From positions 94,368,170 to 94,432,169 of the forward strand of contig NC_134834.1 of the NCBI RefSeq assembly GCF_004210375.1: DNA of 64,000 bases. The letters run 5' to 3'. Below are positions 49,218 to 60,928 of this stretch, piece after piece; within the stretch, counting starts at the first letter, position 1, and the number at the start of each line of letters is the position of its first letter. Origin of the DNA: Tachypleus tridentatus (Eukaryota > Arthropoda > Merostomata > Xiphosura > Limulidae). The position numbers and the translations under genes were made by a program. Below the pieces are notes generated by a model. It was given only the letters and a program-made list of their open reading frames with translations. It ran no database searches and had not been told where the DNA came from.

Positions 49218-50051
49218 TCTGCGAAAGGTCAATCATAAATGACGACAGAAGGGCTACAATAGATGTGTGACTCAGGTGAAAAACATTTTGTTCGGCATAC
49301 ATCTGAACGTAGGATTGATGTACTCCTGTCCTGTTATAATATAAACGATATCCCAATCTTTCCTGTTTAAGTCTAAACAAATAATTATACATCATCTTAA
49401 AATATTAAAAAAACTTACTTGATACCTGATTTTAACAGTCAAGAGTGTTCTTAGCTTTTGCAACCTAGAATCGGCCATTCTTCAACCGAGTGCTGGCATT
49501 GGCAGGACAGCGTCGATCTTTGTTCTACACATATTTTATATAAATAAAAAGCTTATTTTTCATGACTCCTTAACAGGATAAATGGAGCATAGAGGTTTCT
49601 TGATGGTCAGGTCGACAGTAGTAGTAAACATAATTGTATGCAAACAGTATTTATTGACGTTAAGATAGAGTGATGTATCACGTTCTTTATATTGCACAAG
49701 AGACTGTCGGCACTTACTCTACCTCGAACGCAGAACAGATGTGAAATGATGAATTACGTCATAACCTGTAAGGACATATTGTAAACCAATGTTAATTATT
49801 TTTATTACATTTTACTTGTGTTCCCAGTTAAGAACAGTTTGGTATCCTAAAGCTTTAAGCTATCATTATCTCTCTTCTGGGTTCGTGTTCTATGATCCAC
49901 GTGTATTGAAATCGATGTTTAACTGATAAAAGTTTATATATTTTATTTAACTGAAACAATTATCTGACTGTATAGTACAATTGTTGTTTTTAGCTGTGGG
50001 TTAGAAAATATGGCTAATTCAACACTTATCAGTGTCACCTTCATGGATCTA
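49218..50051. other. no gene recognised
   Basis: AT-rich spacer between the SINE and the Tc1-type element. Confidence 0.4.
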
Positions 50052-51843
50052 CAGTTACGACAGAAAGTGTTCGTACCTCTGCGTCCCTAGTGTTGTTTTA
50101 CTCATAACTTAAAAGGTATCACGATTAGGATAATAAAAGTAAGGTATATTATAAATATTATACTAACACACATCTACATAAATTTTTATGTAAATTAAAG
50201 ACAAATAAACAGTTTATAAACAAATAACCAAAAATAGGTGGAGCAGAAAGTGTTCGTACGTTTCAGAACGTGTGAAAAACTGATATTCCCGTTAAAATTT
50301 TGTGTAGTTTGACGAATAAGCTACATTATACCATTCTAGAACTAGACATTGCATTCATAATTATTGAATAAAAACCGAATTATTGTAAAATACAAGTCTC
50401 GTGTGTCTCTTTCCAGTATTGCTACGCAACTTAATGTGCCGAAATCTACTGTTCAAAGCATAATTGCCAAGTTTAACCTTACAGAATCAACTGCTAACCT
50501 CCCTCGTTCCGAACGCCCCACCCAAATTCCAGAGAGAACCAAGAGGAAGGAAGGTTCTCAGAGAAGTTAGTAGGAACCCTCGTTTAACACGTAATGACAT
50601 AAAGAAACTGATAAGGGAAACTGGGGTTGAAGTAAGCACCTCTACAGTTACGAACATGTTACGCTCTTCTGGATTCAAAGCATGCCGTTCTCGTAGAACT
50701 CCATATTTAAAGCCTGTTCATTTAGAAGCACAATTGAGGTATGCAAGAAAGCATGTAGATAAACCCTTTACCTATTAAAGTCAAACGAGACTAAAATCGA
50801 TCTTTTCGACCACAATGATGTTCGCTATATTTTCCGTAAGAAGGGGGAACGAAATCTTCCAAAGAACACCGTCCCTACAGTTAAACACGGAGGTGGCTCG
50901 ATCATGCTATGGAGTTCCTTCAGCTCTTCTGTTGTAGTCAGCCTTCACCGCGTCAACGGGATCATGAAAAAAGAAGAGTATGTTGATATATTAGGCACTT
51001 ATATCAAGAATGATTCTCGGAACTTGGGGCTTGGGCGTCGTTGGATCTTCCAGTACGACAATGACCCTAAGCACACATCGAAATATGCGCAATCCTGGTT
51101 GCAGAGGAACCATATAAACGTTCTGGAGTGACCATCGCAGTCACCGATCTCAACCCAATTGAAAACGTTTGGCATGAGTTGAAGTCCAGGGATAATCAGC
51201 GTCATCCGAAAATCTTGCAAGAGTTTGGAGGCCTTCTGTAAAGAAGAATAGAAGAAAATACCAGTCGAGAACTTTCAAATGATCATGCAGGGTTATGAGG
51301 AGAGATTGCGCCAAGTAATTCACCTGAAAGGCTACACAACTGACCATTAAAGTTGACGCACGAACACTTTCTGCCCCTCCTATGTTTGGTTATTTGTTTA
51401 TAAACAGTTTATTTATCGTTCAATTTACATAAACATTTATGTAGATGTGTGTTAGTATAATATTTATAATACACTCTACTTTCATTAATCTAATCGTGAT
51501 ACTTTTTAAGTTTTGAGGAAAAAACTACTCGCGACGCAGAGGTACCAACACTTTCTGTCGTATTTTGTTTGTTTGGAAATTTCGCACAAAGCTACTCGAG
51601 GGCTATCTGTGCTAGCCGTCCCTAATTTGGCAGTGTAAGACTAGAGGGAAGGCAGCTAGTCATCACCACCCACCGCCAACTCTTGGGCTACCAACGAATA
51701 GTGGGATTGACCGTCACATTATACACCCCCACGGCTGGGAGGGCGATCATGTTTAGCGCGACGCGGGCGCGAACCCGCGACCCTCGGATTACGAGTCGCA
51801 CGCTTTACGCGCTAGGCCATGCCGGGCCTTTCTGTCGTAACTG
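50052..51843 (+). mobile_element. Tc1-type transposon with ~210-bp IR/DR ends and a nested SINE
   Basis: Ends CAGTTACGACAGAAAGTGTT at 50052 and its inverse at 51843, with TA at 50050-50051 and 51844-51845. The long inverted repeats each contain a second inner copy of CAGAAAGTGTTCGTAC (near 50246 and 51360), an IR/DR layout. Transposase remnants: SSIATQLNVPKSTVQSIIAK (about 50415), VSRNPRLTRNDIKKLIRETG (about 50571), VKHGGGSIMLWSSF (about 50880), WIFQYDNDPKHTSKY (about 51045), then NPIENVWHELKSR (about 51160). It is broken by a frameshift near 50545, a stop at 50776, TGA for Trp near 51129 and a lost base near 51148. The first catalytic Asp position reads SNETK instead of SDETK. Confidence 0.92.
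51563..51828 (-). mobile_element. tRNA-derived SINE (family A) nested in Tc1 3' repeat
   Basis: Antisense copy inserted into the last 30 bp of the Tc1-type element. It is flanked by a perfect 11-bp duplication TTTCTGTCGTA (51552-51562 and 51829-51839). About 20 bp of the body is absent near 51690. Confidence 0.95.
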
Positions 51844-52425
51844 TATGTGTTAAACGGTGCTCAAAAGTACATCTGGTTAGTTATGAAGTTGTTTGTATGT
51901 TTTATCATATATATACATATATATACACTGTAAAGCGTGGTGCCTGTCGGAGCGTTTGTCTGCCTTCTGTTTGAACACAAACAAAGCTCAACAATCACTT
52001 TTATAATAACAAGAGAACAGACACGAATAATGTTGATACCAAATTTTATTCTGCAAGCAGGATATTCTGCACTTACTAGTTAGGAATCAATCAAACTATT
52101 ATTTACGTTTCAAACCGTGACGTAACTTCAAAAATAAAAATGTATATTTACCGTGTGCTACTGTTGAGTGGCTCTTAGCATGACTGGAATTCTCAGTTAC
52201 TTTTCGTGGTGAACAGTATACGTGACTCATAGCTTTGGTTCTGAGAGAAACCAAGGGAGCAGCAGAATTAACCTTTCTAAGTAATTTGAAAACAATTAAA
52301 TTATTTTCTCGTCAGTGGGGACGGAAAATTTTGCTTGTTATTTATAAAAACTATCGGTCTCTTTTATCTTTGAAAACATTGTTGATGAGGTGAATCTAGT
52401 TATTTATAAGACTGTCTCTCAAACG

Positions 52426-52434
52426 TATAAAAGG
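52426..52434 (+). promoter_or_regulatory. TATA box of candidate secreted-peptide gene
   Basis: TATAAAAGG, about 107 bp before an ATG in good context. An initiator-like TCAGAT lies at 52446. Spacing favours a start around 52450-52457. Confidence 0.45.
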
Positions 52435-52532
52435 CTAAGCTTGACTCAGATTTATCTGACCTTAGAATAGTGCTCATATGATAGCCACTGTTAGCAAGTT
52501 GGAAAACATACACATCGCAGGACACATTGAAT

Positions 52533-52592
52533 ATGGCAGTATTTGTACTTTTTGGAATTTTAAATCTATGCAACGCAAAAACCTTGCAACAG
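52533..52592 (+). CDS. candidate first exon encoding a signal peptide
   Basis: ATG in good context (A at -3, G at +4) opens MAVFVLFGILNLCNA, a textbook signal peptide with probable cleavage after CNA, then KTLQQ. A donor gttagt follows at 52593, so the exon ends in phase 0. A TATA box lies upstream. Compact first exons that carry the signal peptide are common in arthropod cuticle and secreted-peptide genes, but I cannot assign a family. The next exon is uncertain: candidates in phase are 56697-56816 and 59185-59253. Confidence 0.45.
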
Positions 52593-53221
52593 GTTAGTAT
52601 AAATGTGTGGAAAACGAGTTTTTAGTGTCTATCGTAATATTATTCCCCAGAAAGTATGACTGTATAATATTTAATGTTTGTTTTATGCGCGTTACATATT
52701 AGGTTTTTATTTATTTTACGCCATTTAGGTTTCCAGTGTTATATTATCCAAGTTTGTCAATCTTTAGAATGTGTCAAAAGGTTAGATTAGAAATAAATTA
52801 CATTAGCAATCTAGTGATTCGTACTTTAAAATGAATGTTCTATGGATAAGTGTAGAAGCTATGAGGTCTTATCAGGTACTATAATTAAACATAACAAGGT
52901 AAGAAGGTTGATGTTTACTCTATTTAGTTATGTTAACAGCAAGACTTAAGTTGTAAAAGTGAATGATTATTCACCTCTATAAGGTATCTGATATGTTAAC
53001 AAAGTATCATATCAGTGTTAATATATTTAGTTGATGTGATACATGTAATATTCATGTAGAATTTGAATATATTACGTATTAAACGAAAAGAAATGGCCCT
53101 TCTTTCACAACTACTTAAGGTTATAAGTTAGATATGTTTGGTGTATAGAACAAATATCTGCACTTTGAATATTTTATGTTAATATAAAAAGGAGGCCTCT
53201 ATGTTGATGGTAAATTTTTTG

Positions 53222-53350
53222 TTTGCTGTTTTGTTTTGAATTAAGCACAAAGCTACACGATGGGCTATTTGTGCTCTACCCACTACGGGTATCGAAACCC
53301 GGGTTTTAGCGTTGGAAGTCTGCAGACATACCGCTGAGCCACTGTGGGGG
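53222..53350 (-). repeat. short tRNA-like repeat (family B), best copy
   Basis: The minus strand reads CCACAGTGGCTCAGCGGTA (A-box-like), then GGGTTTCGATACCC (B-box-like). The tail hairpin is AGCACAAA (53268-53275 on +) with TTTGTGCT (53244-53251 on +), a perfect 8-bp stem, then TTAATTC and a T/G-rich tail on the + strand. About 115 bp; probably a tRNA-derived SINE without the family A body. Confidence 0.75.
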
Positions 53351-53445
53351 GCAAGCACAAAGCTACACAATAGGCTAGCTGTGTTGTGCCCAACAGTTTT
53401 TAGCGTTATAAGCCGCCAAACTTACTGCTGAGACACCGGACCGAT
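53351..53445 (-). repeat. short tRNA-like repeat (family B), tandem neighbour
   Basis: Directly adjoins the previous copy in the same orientation: AAGCACAAAGCTACACAA, GGCTAGCTGTGTTGTGCCC, then a decayed head ACTGCTGAGACACC. Confidence 0.6.
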
Positions 53446-53968
53446 TAAGACGTACATGTGGATATTTATTTGATTAACACAATACATTTAGTGAGACTGT
53501 AATAATTGCAATATTAAGTTTATGCCTTAAGAATGGGTTTGGGATGTGCAGGCCATGACAAACTTAATACTGTCGTATTGTCGATTTTCAATTTGGACAT
53601 ACAGGACTACTTTTAGTCTCTATGATTATACCTATAGTTTGAGCATTTTAAGTATAAAGCAGCATTAAACAGATCTTTTCAGGGCTACTTAGATTATAAA
53701 TTAAACTAATATATAATTACACCAGTGAATCAAGTATGCTATACAGTTAGTTTTATTGTAATAGCAATATGGAACAAAATTACACTACCCTAAAACATTA
53801 ACGGTCTGGTTGTTGTAATTTGGACAAAATTACCCTCCTCCCTGAAAATAATGATAATGAACTGGTTGTCATAACCTGGAGCAATAACAAATCCACAAAA
53901 TATGAGTGATTAATACTTGTGTATTGTCTAGAATTTAATAAATAATTAAAACCAACGTTTCATATTTG

Positions 53969-54024
53969 TTTGTTTTTAAATTTCGCGAAAAGCTACGCGA
54001 GGGCTATCTACGCTAACGGTCCCT
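53969..54024 (-). mobile_element. 56-bp SINE fragment, 5'-truncated, with 15-bp target duplication
   Basis: Only the 3' tail and hairpin of family A remain (GCGAAAAGCTACGCGAGGGC ... GGTCCCT). It is flanked by AACGTTTCATATTTG at 53954-53968 and 54025-54039. The duplication shows this is a true short insertion, not later decay. Confidence 0.9.
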
Positions 54025-54039
54025 AACGTTTCATATTTG

Positions 54040-55220
54040 CACAATAAAAAGAAATAAAGTAAATTCAATCCGTCAAATTTCTTAAGGGCTCTATGTAATA
54101 TGTTTGGTTCAAATCATCTATGAACAGCTGCATATTTAATTAATGACAATTATTAAATTACATTTCCCTGTCTTCAACATGTATTTGGGCTATGTAAACA
54201 TACAAATAAAGTGTAGATATTTTTATGTTTTTATATAACATGATTTTCAAAACACTACATGAAGAGTGTATGTTTATAGTGAGAGCCGTTTTAAAATTGT
54301 GTAAGTTTGAGATTTTTTAGTAAAACCCTAAAAACTTGGAACGTATGTCACACCGAGCATGAAGCTTGGAATTTATTCGACTTTCTGCCTTCGTAACTCT
54401 TAAGAATTAATATTATTTTTCTAACTTCTAAAGACAAATTTCTTTACAAAGTATTCGGATGTTTTCGTTGTTCATTATTTAAAATGACTGTTATGCCTTT
54501 AAGTATAATTCATTAACGACCAGTGATAATGGCACAGAAATATTCAGGTAGTATTTATTCCAACTGTACTTTGAATAAACATGAAAGACAACATAATTAC
54601 GATTTCTTCACAGTACATACACAACCAATATGAATGGCGTAAAAATTGTGTCCGTGACTGAATGTCTTAGGGCAGTGTTACTTAACAATTAAGTATGGAT
54701 CTCAAAATGTAAGTCAAAACTTTAAACAAAATGTTATACTAGATATTTGTTTGAAATGTTTATAATACTATTCGTAATCTAACTGGGTTTACCAAACATA
54801 CAAAACAACTAATATCTCAACTGAATAAATCGTATTTCTAAGATTTTGTTTTAAAGCCCTGTATATTAATTTACAGCACACATAAAAAAAACGTCTTAAT
54901 TTGGAAAAAAACAAAACAACAACTTGTCAAAAATGTTAAATACCCATTACTCTTGAATAATATAAACTTCGTAAAATTGAAAAGACAGAGAAAATGCAAC
55001 AAATACGTTACGATTAAATTGTTGTATTTCCAATTTCAAGTTTCTCCCCCACATTCTATTCATCAATTTACAAAACTTTGATGAAAAAAATGTTTCAGAG
55101 AACTTATTTCAGCCATAAATATGCTATTTTGATAATAACATTATTTTAATGCGAGGAACGTATTGACTGAAATCACGAAAGAGAGAGAGAGAAAAAAAGA
55201 CATTTAGATTCGACCACGGC
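54040..55220. other. no gene recognised
   Basis: AT-rich spacer with no identified repeat or coding segment. Confidence 0.4.
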
Positions 55221-55341
55221 GAGTGTGTGTTTTCTTATAGCAAAGCCACAGCGGGCTATCTGCTGAGTCCATCCAGGGGAATCGAACCCCTGATTTTAGG
55301 GTTGTAAATCCGGAGACTTACCGCTGTACTAGCGGGAGACA
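55221..55341 (-). repeat. short tRNA-like repeat (family B)
   Basis: The minus strand reads head GCTAGTACAGCGGTAAGTC, B box GGGGTTCGATTCCCC with flanking T-stem pairing, then the tail AGCAGATAGCCCGC with GGCTTTGCT. The tail stem is AGCA/TGCT with AGCC/GGCT inside, a further variant of the shared hairpin. Confidence 0.7.
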
Positions 55342-55664
55342 ACACGGTGACGTATTTGGTCTTGAAGACAACTAGCATTAACTACGAAGAAATCAAACGT
55401 TTGCCAACTGTCACTCATAATCAACAACAACGACACACATTACTAAGCATATAAAGAAAACGTGTCAACAAATCAACTTTTAAGTAATATACAAAACAAT
55501 ACAGTATCTTAAGATACATTTAGTTGTTCGGAACCTTGTTATTTTACGATGTGTAGAACACATGTTCACTGCAATGTATCGTTGGATGGTACTATGTTTA
55601 TAGATATATGTAGCATTTGCAGTAATTCTAGAGAGGGTGGGGGTAAGGAAAAGGTTTATTTAGT

Positions 55665-55928
55665 TTCAAATATTTGCGGAAGGCTTCTCGAGGTTATATG
55701 AGCTAGCCAATCGGAAATTTGGGCTTATAGAGTGAAATTAAGGCAGCTAGCCCACAACACCCAACGGCAACTCTTAGAACTTTCTTGTCTGATAAAATAC
55801 TGGGATCTGATCGTTACTCTTATAATGCACCTAGAATCCCACAATGTGTAAAGAGTGACAACAACGTAACGTTAACAATGGACCTTTGTCACACAGTCCG
55901 TCATGCTAAACATAAGGCCACACCCGGT
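55665..55928 (-). mobile_element. tRNA-derived SINE, divergent subfamily with a different tRNA head
   Basis: Antisense. Tail CGGAAGGCTTCTCGAGG, body CAGCTAGCCCACAACACCC and TTATAATGCACCTAGAATC, and the minus-strand head GGGTGTGGCCTTATGTTTAG. Same subfamily as 42548-42811. Confidence 0.65.
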
Positions 55929-56288
55929 CATACCAAAGAGAAAAAGAATTAGGGAGATCCAGTGCTAAGCCTTTTGTTGCTACAACTGCATTATTTTGCA
56001 TTTTAAAGTTACGTTCTTTGTTCTTAACAAAGACGAACGTATATTTACAAAATGTGACATAACTTTGAAATCGCTTTATGGAAATAAAAACAAAACAAAT
56101 GTAACATACGTTTCTGTTATAAGCTAAATGGAGCGATATGACTGTGTTCACGAGTTTTTTTTACTTTTTTAACGAACACAGAGAATGTGGATCTCTGTTA
56201 AAACTCATAACTACCAAACTGATAAATCAGCCTTGAATTAATGCTTCGAACAAAATCAACACTTAATAAAGAACTCAATAGATTTTGT

Positions 56289-56555
56289 TTGTTTTGTTTT
56301 TTTTGAATTTCACGCAAAGCTACACGAGGACTATCTGCGCTAGCCGTCCCTAATTTAGCAGTGTAAGGCTAGAGGGAAGGCAGCTAGTCATCACCACCCA
56401 CTGCCAACTCTTGGGCTACTCTTTTACCAACGAATAGTGGGATTGACCGTAACATTATAACGCCCCCACGGCTGAACGGGCGAGCATGTTTGATGCGACG
56501 GGAATTCGAACCCACGTCCTTCAGATTACGAGTCGAACGCCTTAACCCGCCGGAT
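56289..56555 (-). mobile_element. tRNA-derived SINE (family A) with 13-bp target duplication
   Basis: Full-length antisense copy. CAATAGATTTTGT (56276-56288) and CAATAGACTTTGT (56556-56568) flank it, with one mismatch. The T/G tail is expanded (TTTGTTTTGTTTTTTTTG). Confidence 0.95.
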
Positions 56556-56696
56556 CCCAATAGACTTTGTATGAGTAAATAAGCTGTTCTTTATAATAAC
56601 TTTTATTAGTATTGATTCAGTAGAAGTTTTCAACGCAATTAACGTGAAATAAACCGGAATAGTGAGTAAAATACGAATCAAATGACTTTTTAACAG

Positions 56697-56816
56697 TGGG
56701 CGAATGAAAGAATTCTTACAAGTGAACGTTTAGAAGAAAACAATATTGATTTGTTGTTGGATAAGGAAGTCGACAATATTGATTCATTGTTAGATATGAA
56801 AAGTTGGTATTTTTAA
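56697..56816 (+). CDS. possible second exon of the secreted-peptide gene
   Basis: After ctttttaacag (56686-56696) a phase-0 frame runs 39 codons to TAA at 56814-56816. It starts WANERILTSERLEENN and holds an acidic internal repeat, NIDLLLDKEV then NIDSLLDMKS, ending WYF. The phase agrees with the exon at 52533-52592. The acceptor is only moderate and an open frame of this length can occur by chance, so this is a weak proposal. Confidence 0.25.
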   Translation, partial: WANERILTSERLEENNIDLLLDKEVDNIDSLLDMKSWYF

Positions 56817-57242
56817 AGTTAGTGCCTTTTATCTTTCAGTTTAAGGAAATTGAAACTTTTCACTAATCTTAAGGTAGACTGGATAATAGCTAACATTACG
56901 AAAATGATAACAAATAAGGCTTATAACCAGAAGAAATAGGCCTAATTTTAGTACCAGTGTTTTACTGGATCAGTTTCATCGAGGGGTAGATAAGTTACCA
57001 TGCGACTGGTGATGTGAAATTTTACTAGCAGAAGAAAAGCTTTAATTTTTCTTACTTTAATATAGTTTCCTTAAAGTGTTTAGTAATACCATCTAATTGG
57101 TGGTAACATTTAAATGCGTTTTGTAACATTCTTGCTTTAAATTCTATGATCACAGAATAAACAACAGTTGAAAATCGACTATTATAATAATTAATCTCGC
57201 ATGCTACCTCGAGAGATTTTCCACGTACAATTCGTATTTCTT

Positions 57243-57350
57243 TTGTTTCAGAGGAAAGCCATATTGAGACTAGCTTCTAATTTCAGCGCTGAGAATCGAA
57301 CCCCAGATTTTAACGTCATGAGTCTGTAGAATTATCGCTGCCCCACCCGG
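57243..57350 (-). repeat. short tRNA-like repeat (family B), degraded
   Basis: Antisense relic: AGGAAAGCCATATTGAGAC, then GAGAATCGAACCCCAGATTT and the head GAATTATCGCTGCCCCACC. Confidence 0.55.
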
Positions 57351-57463
57351 GAACACAGTATACGTAACGAGAGTTTTGGTGCAAATACTAAACATTCCTA
57401 TACCTCTACACATCTACACGTGATGCACTATAATTCTAAATTGACTTATAATTTATGTGTATG

Positions 57464-57572
57464 CTATAGCAAAATTACTTAGGGCTATCTGCTGCTTCCA
57501 ATGAGGAGAAGCGAATCCCTCAATTTAAAGTTATAAATCCGACGACTTACCGCTGTCTCACCAAGAACCGGT
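57464..57572 (-). repeat. short tRNA-like repeat (family B), degraded
   Basis: Antisense relic: TAGCAAAATTACTTAGGGCT, then AAGCGAATCCCTC and the head GACTTACCGCTGTCTCACC. Confidence 0.55.
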
Positions 57573-59284
57573 AAATTATGTAGCTTCTATATTGCTTGAG
57601 GTTTATAAAGCAACATTTGCATCCAAGATATACAATATCTATGGACAAATAACACAATGATATCTCCTCTTTCCGTTACAAAGACACCAGCATCATTTCC
57701 ATAGGGCAAAATAAGAAAATGTCTTTAACTGATGCACATATAATTTATTATAGAATTGTTTCTATATGATACTTATTCAGTAATATCCTTTACACACGGT
57801 GCGAATATATCTTTAGTTTTCTACAGCATCATTTTTAGGGCACAATTACAGTAGCTTCTAGAGTAGAAACACAGTACGTTCATTGTTATGGTATAAATAG
57901 AATTTTATAATAGTAACCCCCCCATGGTATAAATATAATAGTAATCTTTGTCCGCAGTTCCAATATGATAGTGTATTTTCTGTACAGTACATTCAAGACA
58001 CTGTCCTTTCTTTATAATGAAAAAAAACACGTCCATTTCCTTCCTTTCAGTGAAAATTGGTTGTCTTATCTCTACAGTACACATATAATAGTGTCTGTTC
58101 AATAAATTTTATACGTGTATATATATATATATATACATAGTACGCAGATACGAGGTTATCAAATTAAACCAAAGATGAGTTTAATATCATATATTTAACC
58201 TCACTTGATGTTGCAATTTTTTCAAATGTTTTAACTTCCACTAAACTAATGATCACCAATCGACAGTTATTTTAGCCTTCTACACTGTAGTACTACAACA
58301 AGATACACTGTGATGGAACATGCAAATAAACATAGGTTAATGGAATATAAGCAGACAGAAGTTCAGATACAAGTCCAGACCAGTTCTACAGCTAAACCTG
58401 ATAATACTGAAGGTTTTCTTACTGACACTTCTCAAACAATAAATTAAACATTTCAAAAAAATAAATGACACGAAACACCAATTGGAACAGTGTATTGAAG
58501 CTTGCCAAACTGAACTTATTATGTAGAATACTTCTTGGGATGTTAATGTGTAGCACACCTTTACACATTACATCATCCATCAATCTCTTCTTCTCAGGAT
58601 CTCACATATATACGTACAAACATATACAGTTACGTGCTACTTGATATGACAAAAACAGATACAATTCTGTTTATAGCGACATTCACGAAACTTTGCTCGT
58701 AGCTAAAAATGAAATAAAATGGAAAAAAATTCAAACACTGGGGACTCATTGCATAGTTTTAGATGTATATTATAAAACTGTGGATACTGTGGTACAGAAC
58801 ATTTTGAGCACAACAGCTAAGCCTCAGTGTTTGAAACAAAATGGCGTTTCCCTTAATCTTCCGAAGGAGTGTCACCTGTGGGAGAAAAAAAAATTCATTT
58901 GATAAAGATTTAACTAATAAATGTAGATAAATTAAAAATTACTTGTAATAGACTCACATGATTGATATTAACAAAATACAAAAGTTATGAAGACGTCAAA
59001 TCAAACTGAGGAAGATGCCACTGGAAAAAAATTATGTTAATGACATAATCAGTAGTTATAACAAGCTAAAAACACAATAACCTGCCATATAGCGCCATCT
59101 CTAAAGACACATACACACTACTTGCTTGTCGAGTACAATACGTTTCCGGGTCGTATAGACAGTGGATATCTATTTTTTCTTTAGTTCCGAGGCCACTTAC
59201 TGAAGTACCTTAGGTGCCAACACAACATTGATTTTCAAGCATGTTTACCCTGACGGTGTCCACCTTCATTTCACGTACCCATCC
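57573..59284. other. no gene recognised
   Basis: AT-rich spacer with a TA dinucleotide run near 58117-58136. A good 3' splice-site match (tattttttctttag, ending 59184) precedes a 22-codon phase-0 frame to 59253, the alternative second exon noted for the gene at 52533. Confidence 0.35.
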
Positions 59285-59466
59285 ATAATTTAGCAGTAAA
59301 AGACTGGAAGGAAAGTAGTTAGCGAACAACTCATGCGCTATTCTTTTACCAACGAATTGTGGGATTGACTGATCCATTATCACGCCCCAAAGGCTGAAAG
59401 GACGAGCATGTTTGGCAACAGGGATTCGAACCCGCGGATTATGCGTCGAGCGACCTAACCACTAGA
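59285..59466 (-). mobile_element. tRNA-derived SINE (family A), tail lost
   Basis: Antisense: ATAATTTAGCAGTAAAAGAC, CCAACGAATTGTGGGATTG, then the head GGGATTCGAACCCGCGGATT. The hairpin end is missing or unrecognisable. Confidence 0.8.
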
Positions 59467-60928
59467 TTATATATATTATAATTAGCAAAACTTTAAACAT
59501 CTCTAGGGTCACGATCAAAAATAAAACAACAGATCAATGAAACAGTTTTATCAATCAGTGGAAATGTTCATCCACAAACAACCTGAGTGCTGGTTTATCG
59601 AATACATACAAACAAGAGAAAAAGCGTTGGAAAATGAAAACTGTTTTTTAAACTTTCTTTTGATTTATTTTATTTAAGTTTACAATTTTCAACGATCATA
59701 AATTTGTGTTTGGTTATTAAGTTTTTTTACAAGGGTAAGTACATTTTTCTTGATGACAGTTTTAAATCCTACATTTCACTCAGAGGTGGTAGTTTTTTTT
59801 TTTATCTCCATCTCAAGGCAAAAGTTCTAAATGCATGTTAAAAAACACGAAGATCTTCTAAACGTTTAGTTTCAGTTGGCTGCAAACAACCTACGTAAAT
59901 CGGAAAAAAATAACGTAAGCCTTACATTTCAACTGTACACATGAAAGTTATACGAACGTTTTAATGGAAGACTAATCCAAAACTTACCTCCAAATTAACG
60001 AGTAAAACTGTATATACAGACATTTTAAAACAAGTATAACCTAAGTCTTAGTCATGAGCACAAGTCACCAGTATATTCCGAAAAAATGGGCAATCCAAAT
60101 CCCTATTGAAACTAATAAATAAACACCACACGTATGGCTTTTGGGTCAAATGTACAAATATATTTTAAAACACATAATATTAGAACTTTAATTTTAAATA
60201 TTAATGGTAGGTTTCCACAATGATTTTAAGAGAAGCAAGGAAAACGTGAAATTAATGCGGAAAATAAAAACAAGAGAGAATCCCCAAAAGCCACGGCACT
60301 TAAAATTATTTTAGTCTGGATTGGAGTAAATTAATATACGATCCTTTTTTCTTTTTAATTAGCTATATTTTTTTTTTTTTGCACTAGTGGCGCGCTTATA
60401 CCCAATTAAATTTTATTACTCATTAGGATCTCTACCAGCCTACCATAAAATTGAAATTCTTTTTGGCAGAATTAGAGTAAATGGTCTATGAGACCTTGGG
60501 CAAAGTCAAATGTACCAATCGAAATAATTTGACTTCCTGAATCCAAAAGTGTAATCAAATTTCAAATCGATCAAGAGATGAAGAGCCGTTCTATGAGCCA
60601 TAATGCCTCGGCTAAAAATTGAAACAAAATAATTTCTCTCATCTTCTTAATTAAGGGTATAGAAAGCTATGTCGATATCTCGAAAACTTAATATTTTATT
60701 TCCAATTAATAAATAAAAATATATTTTTTTAAATGAGTAATTATTTATATGCGATTTTTGAGGCAACTTCTGTAAATATATTTAAAAACAATGATAATAT
60801 AAATATTTATTTCTAAGCAATAAGTCTAAACAGACGTTTAAAAATCTAATGTAATCCTTAAATAAATTAAAATTTAGAAATAAATTAATAAAGTCTTCAT
60901 TTCCAACTAATGATAAATAGTATGTGGC
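59467..60928. other. no gene recognised
   Basis: AT-rich spacer downstream of the minus-strand gene. No element boundaries could be supported. Confidence 0.4.

Noticed and set aside
57243..57330. Strong splice acceptor (atttcttttgtttcag) with an in-phase frame, considered as exon 2 of the 52533 gene
   Set aside because: The sequence is a degraded family B repeat, so the match is more likely repeat-derived than an exon.
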